From Budvicia aquatica DSM 5075 = ATCC 35567 (GTDB taxonomy: Bacteria > Pseudomonadota > Gammaproteobacteria > Enterobacterales > Enterobacteriaceae), in the NCBI RefSeq assembly GCF_000427805.1, contig NZ_ATYS01000031.1, positions 1,120-63,499 on the forward strand: DNA of 62,380 nucleotides, in the 5' to 3' direction. Shown piece by piece: positions 61,446 to 62,380 of the stretch (position 1 is its first letter; each line of letters begins with the position of its first letter). The position numbers and the translations under genes were made by a program. Under the pieces are notes generated by a model. That model worked only from the letters and a program-made list of their open reading frames with translations. It made no database searches and was not told the DNA's origin.

Positions 61446-61846
61446 TTAAAACCTCCGCCACCAGAAAAACAGTCTGGAGCATTACAAAAAGTATCGCATT
61501 CTAAACACTTGCAGAGCCGCTGTACATGCCAGCCAGCAAAAACATGCTTGGTATATTTTATCTGATTTATGCTCTTTTGAGCCGTTTTTGTGTCACATCT
61601 CCGACACAATAGTATCCATACTCTGACCATAATAAGGGTAGAAGTTGATTGATATTGGGAATGGTGGGTATGAGTAGCACACAGACACTTTTAACTTAAC
61701 AATCACGTATAGGATTCTAGACTACTGCGATGATTTACAATAGGTAGTATAATGGTGTGGCTAATTGTTAGCACTCTACGCTTAATATCTTCCAGTGTAT
61801 TAGCCGATTCAGGTACAGGTTTGGGGCTACAGAGATCGCTAGGTTC
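61446..61846. other. Eroded region upstream of tgt
   Basis: About 400 AT-rich bases where queA would be expected. An interrupted palindrome TTGTGTC-N8-GACACAA lies at 61588-61609. A minus-strand frame of 62 codons (61442-61630) has several cysteines but overlaps the tgt start and has no recognisable family. The rest carries no feature I can name. Confidence 0.4.
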
Positions 61847-61978
61847 CTACAACTCATATTGAGTAGTCATTGATCTATCAACAATTAGAATATCGCCAAT
61901 ATTTATTCCTTCATAGATCATCGAGTCTCCATCAGCATGAACAAAAAATGTCGCAGCTAAATAGCTTCGCAAAATAGT
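61847..61978 (-). pseudogene. UmuD/LexA-type S24 peptidase fragment
   Basis: Forty-three codons read SYLAATFFVHADGDSMIYEG and then INIGDILIVDRSMTTQYEL before a TAG. This matches the middle of UmuD-like proteins, including the GDSM motif with the catalytic serine and the following GDILIVDRS strand. The N-terminal part and cleavage site are missing, as is the C-terminal lysine half. The upstream end abuts the IS630-like element. It is too short to be functional. umuC is not visible nearby. Confidence 0.75.
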
Positions 61979-62060
61979 AGATCACTTAGAGGGAACTCAG
62001 CCCGGATTGTGCGATCTAATCAATCGCCAAAAAGAAACAAACCACCAATCGGACTGAGCG

Positions 62061-62380
62061 ATGCCGCTCATAGCAGCTATCCCTGATGAAGAACGACTGT
62101 TGATGCGTAAAAAAGCACAGCAGACCCTCGATAAAAACTATGCCAGACGTCTCATTGCCATACTGATGCTGCATCAGAGAATGACTGTCACCGACGTCGC
62201 CAGAATACTTTGCGCCGCCCGCTCATCCGTTGGACGGTGAATAAACTGGTTTACTTTACATGGTGTTGAGGGACTAAAAAGCCTTAAAGCCGGACGCGCC
62301 CAACGCTGGCCGGTTGCGGATATTCTTAAGCTCCTGCCGCTGCTGGTTCAACGTTCCCCGCAAGATTTTGGCTGGCTTCG
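62061..62380 (+). pseudogene. IS630-family transposase, N-terminal part with in-frame stop
   Basis: From ATG 62061 the frame reads PLIAAIPDEERLLMRKKAQQ, then YARRLIAILMLHQRMTVTDV and ILCAARSSVGR. A TGA at 62238-62240 sits where IS630 relatives have Trp (SVGRWINWF). The frame continues INWFTLHGVEGLKSLKAGRA to the window edge without a shift. This is the helix-turn-helix part of an IS630/Tc1-type transposase. The left element end probably lies near 61980-61990, after a TA, but I cannot define the inverted repeat. Only the N-terminal third is in the window. Confidence 0.85.

Overview
This is a chromosomal segment from a member of the Enterobacterales. Most genes are close, full-length relatives of Escherichia coli K-12 proteins in largely conserved local order, and the spacers carry ERIC repeats. 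Moderate GC, a large autotransporter beside purF, and arabinose genes where E. coli has the cyo operon would fit the Budviciaceae (Pragia, Budvicia, Limnobaculum), but that genus-level guess is inference only.

Layout. 1-2373 is the N-terminal part of a large autotransporter running off the left edge. 2887-12045 is the block purF-cvpA-dedD-folC-accD-dedA-truA-usg-pdxB, all on the minus strand, with a PurR operator in front of cvpA. 12402-25790 is the queC / ybaV-ppiD-hupB-lon-clpX-clpP-tig-bolA / yajG-ampG block, including a recognisable sigma-32 promoter for lon. 25846-35102 is a complete L-arabinose regulon: araBAD on the minus strand, divergent from araFGH-araC, with paired AraC half-sites 21 bp apart and a CRP site between them. 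35780-40464 is a second sugar ABC importer (binding protein, double ATPase, two permeases) with no catabolic or regulatory gene beside it.

40672-52711 returns to conserved core: yajQ, yajL, thiI, selO, xseB-ispA-dxs, and the opposing nrdR-ribD-ribH-nusB-thiL run. 52950-57010 is a biotin locus: a YigM-like transporter, bioA divergent from bioB-bioD, and a BirA operator between them. bioF and bioC are missing from it. 57090-61445 is secF-secD-yajC-tgt. The right end is degraded: queA is not next to tgt. In its place are a umuD-like fragment and an IS630-family transposase broken by an in-frame stop.

How the genes work together. The core genes cover purine synthesis entry (purF), folate, fatty acid and PLP synthesis (folC, accD, pdxB), protein quality control (ppiD, lon, clpXP, tig), isoprenoid and thiamin precursors (ispA, dxs, thiI, thiL), riboflavin (ribD, ribH), queuosine (queC, tgt) and protein export (secDF-yajC). 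The accessory content is arabinose uptake and catabolism, an orphan sugar importer, and a partial biotin pathway paired with a likely biotin transporter.

I saw no CRISPR array, tRNA, rRNA, prophage or clearly novel multi-gene system. The points most worth a second look are the incomplete bio locus, the graded set of ERIC deletion forms inside operons, the second importer with its asymmetric ATPase, the structured araA-araD spacer, and the eroded tgt/umuD/IS630 edge.
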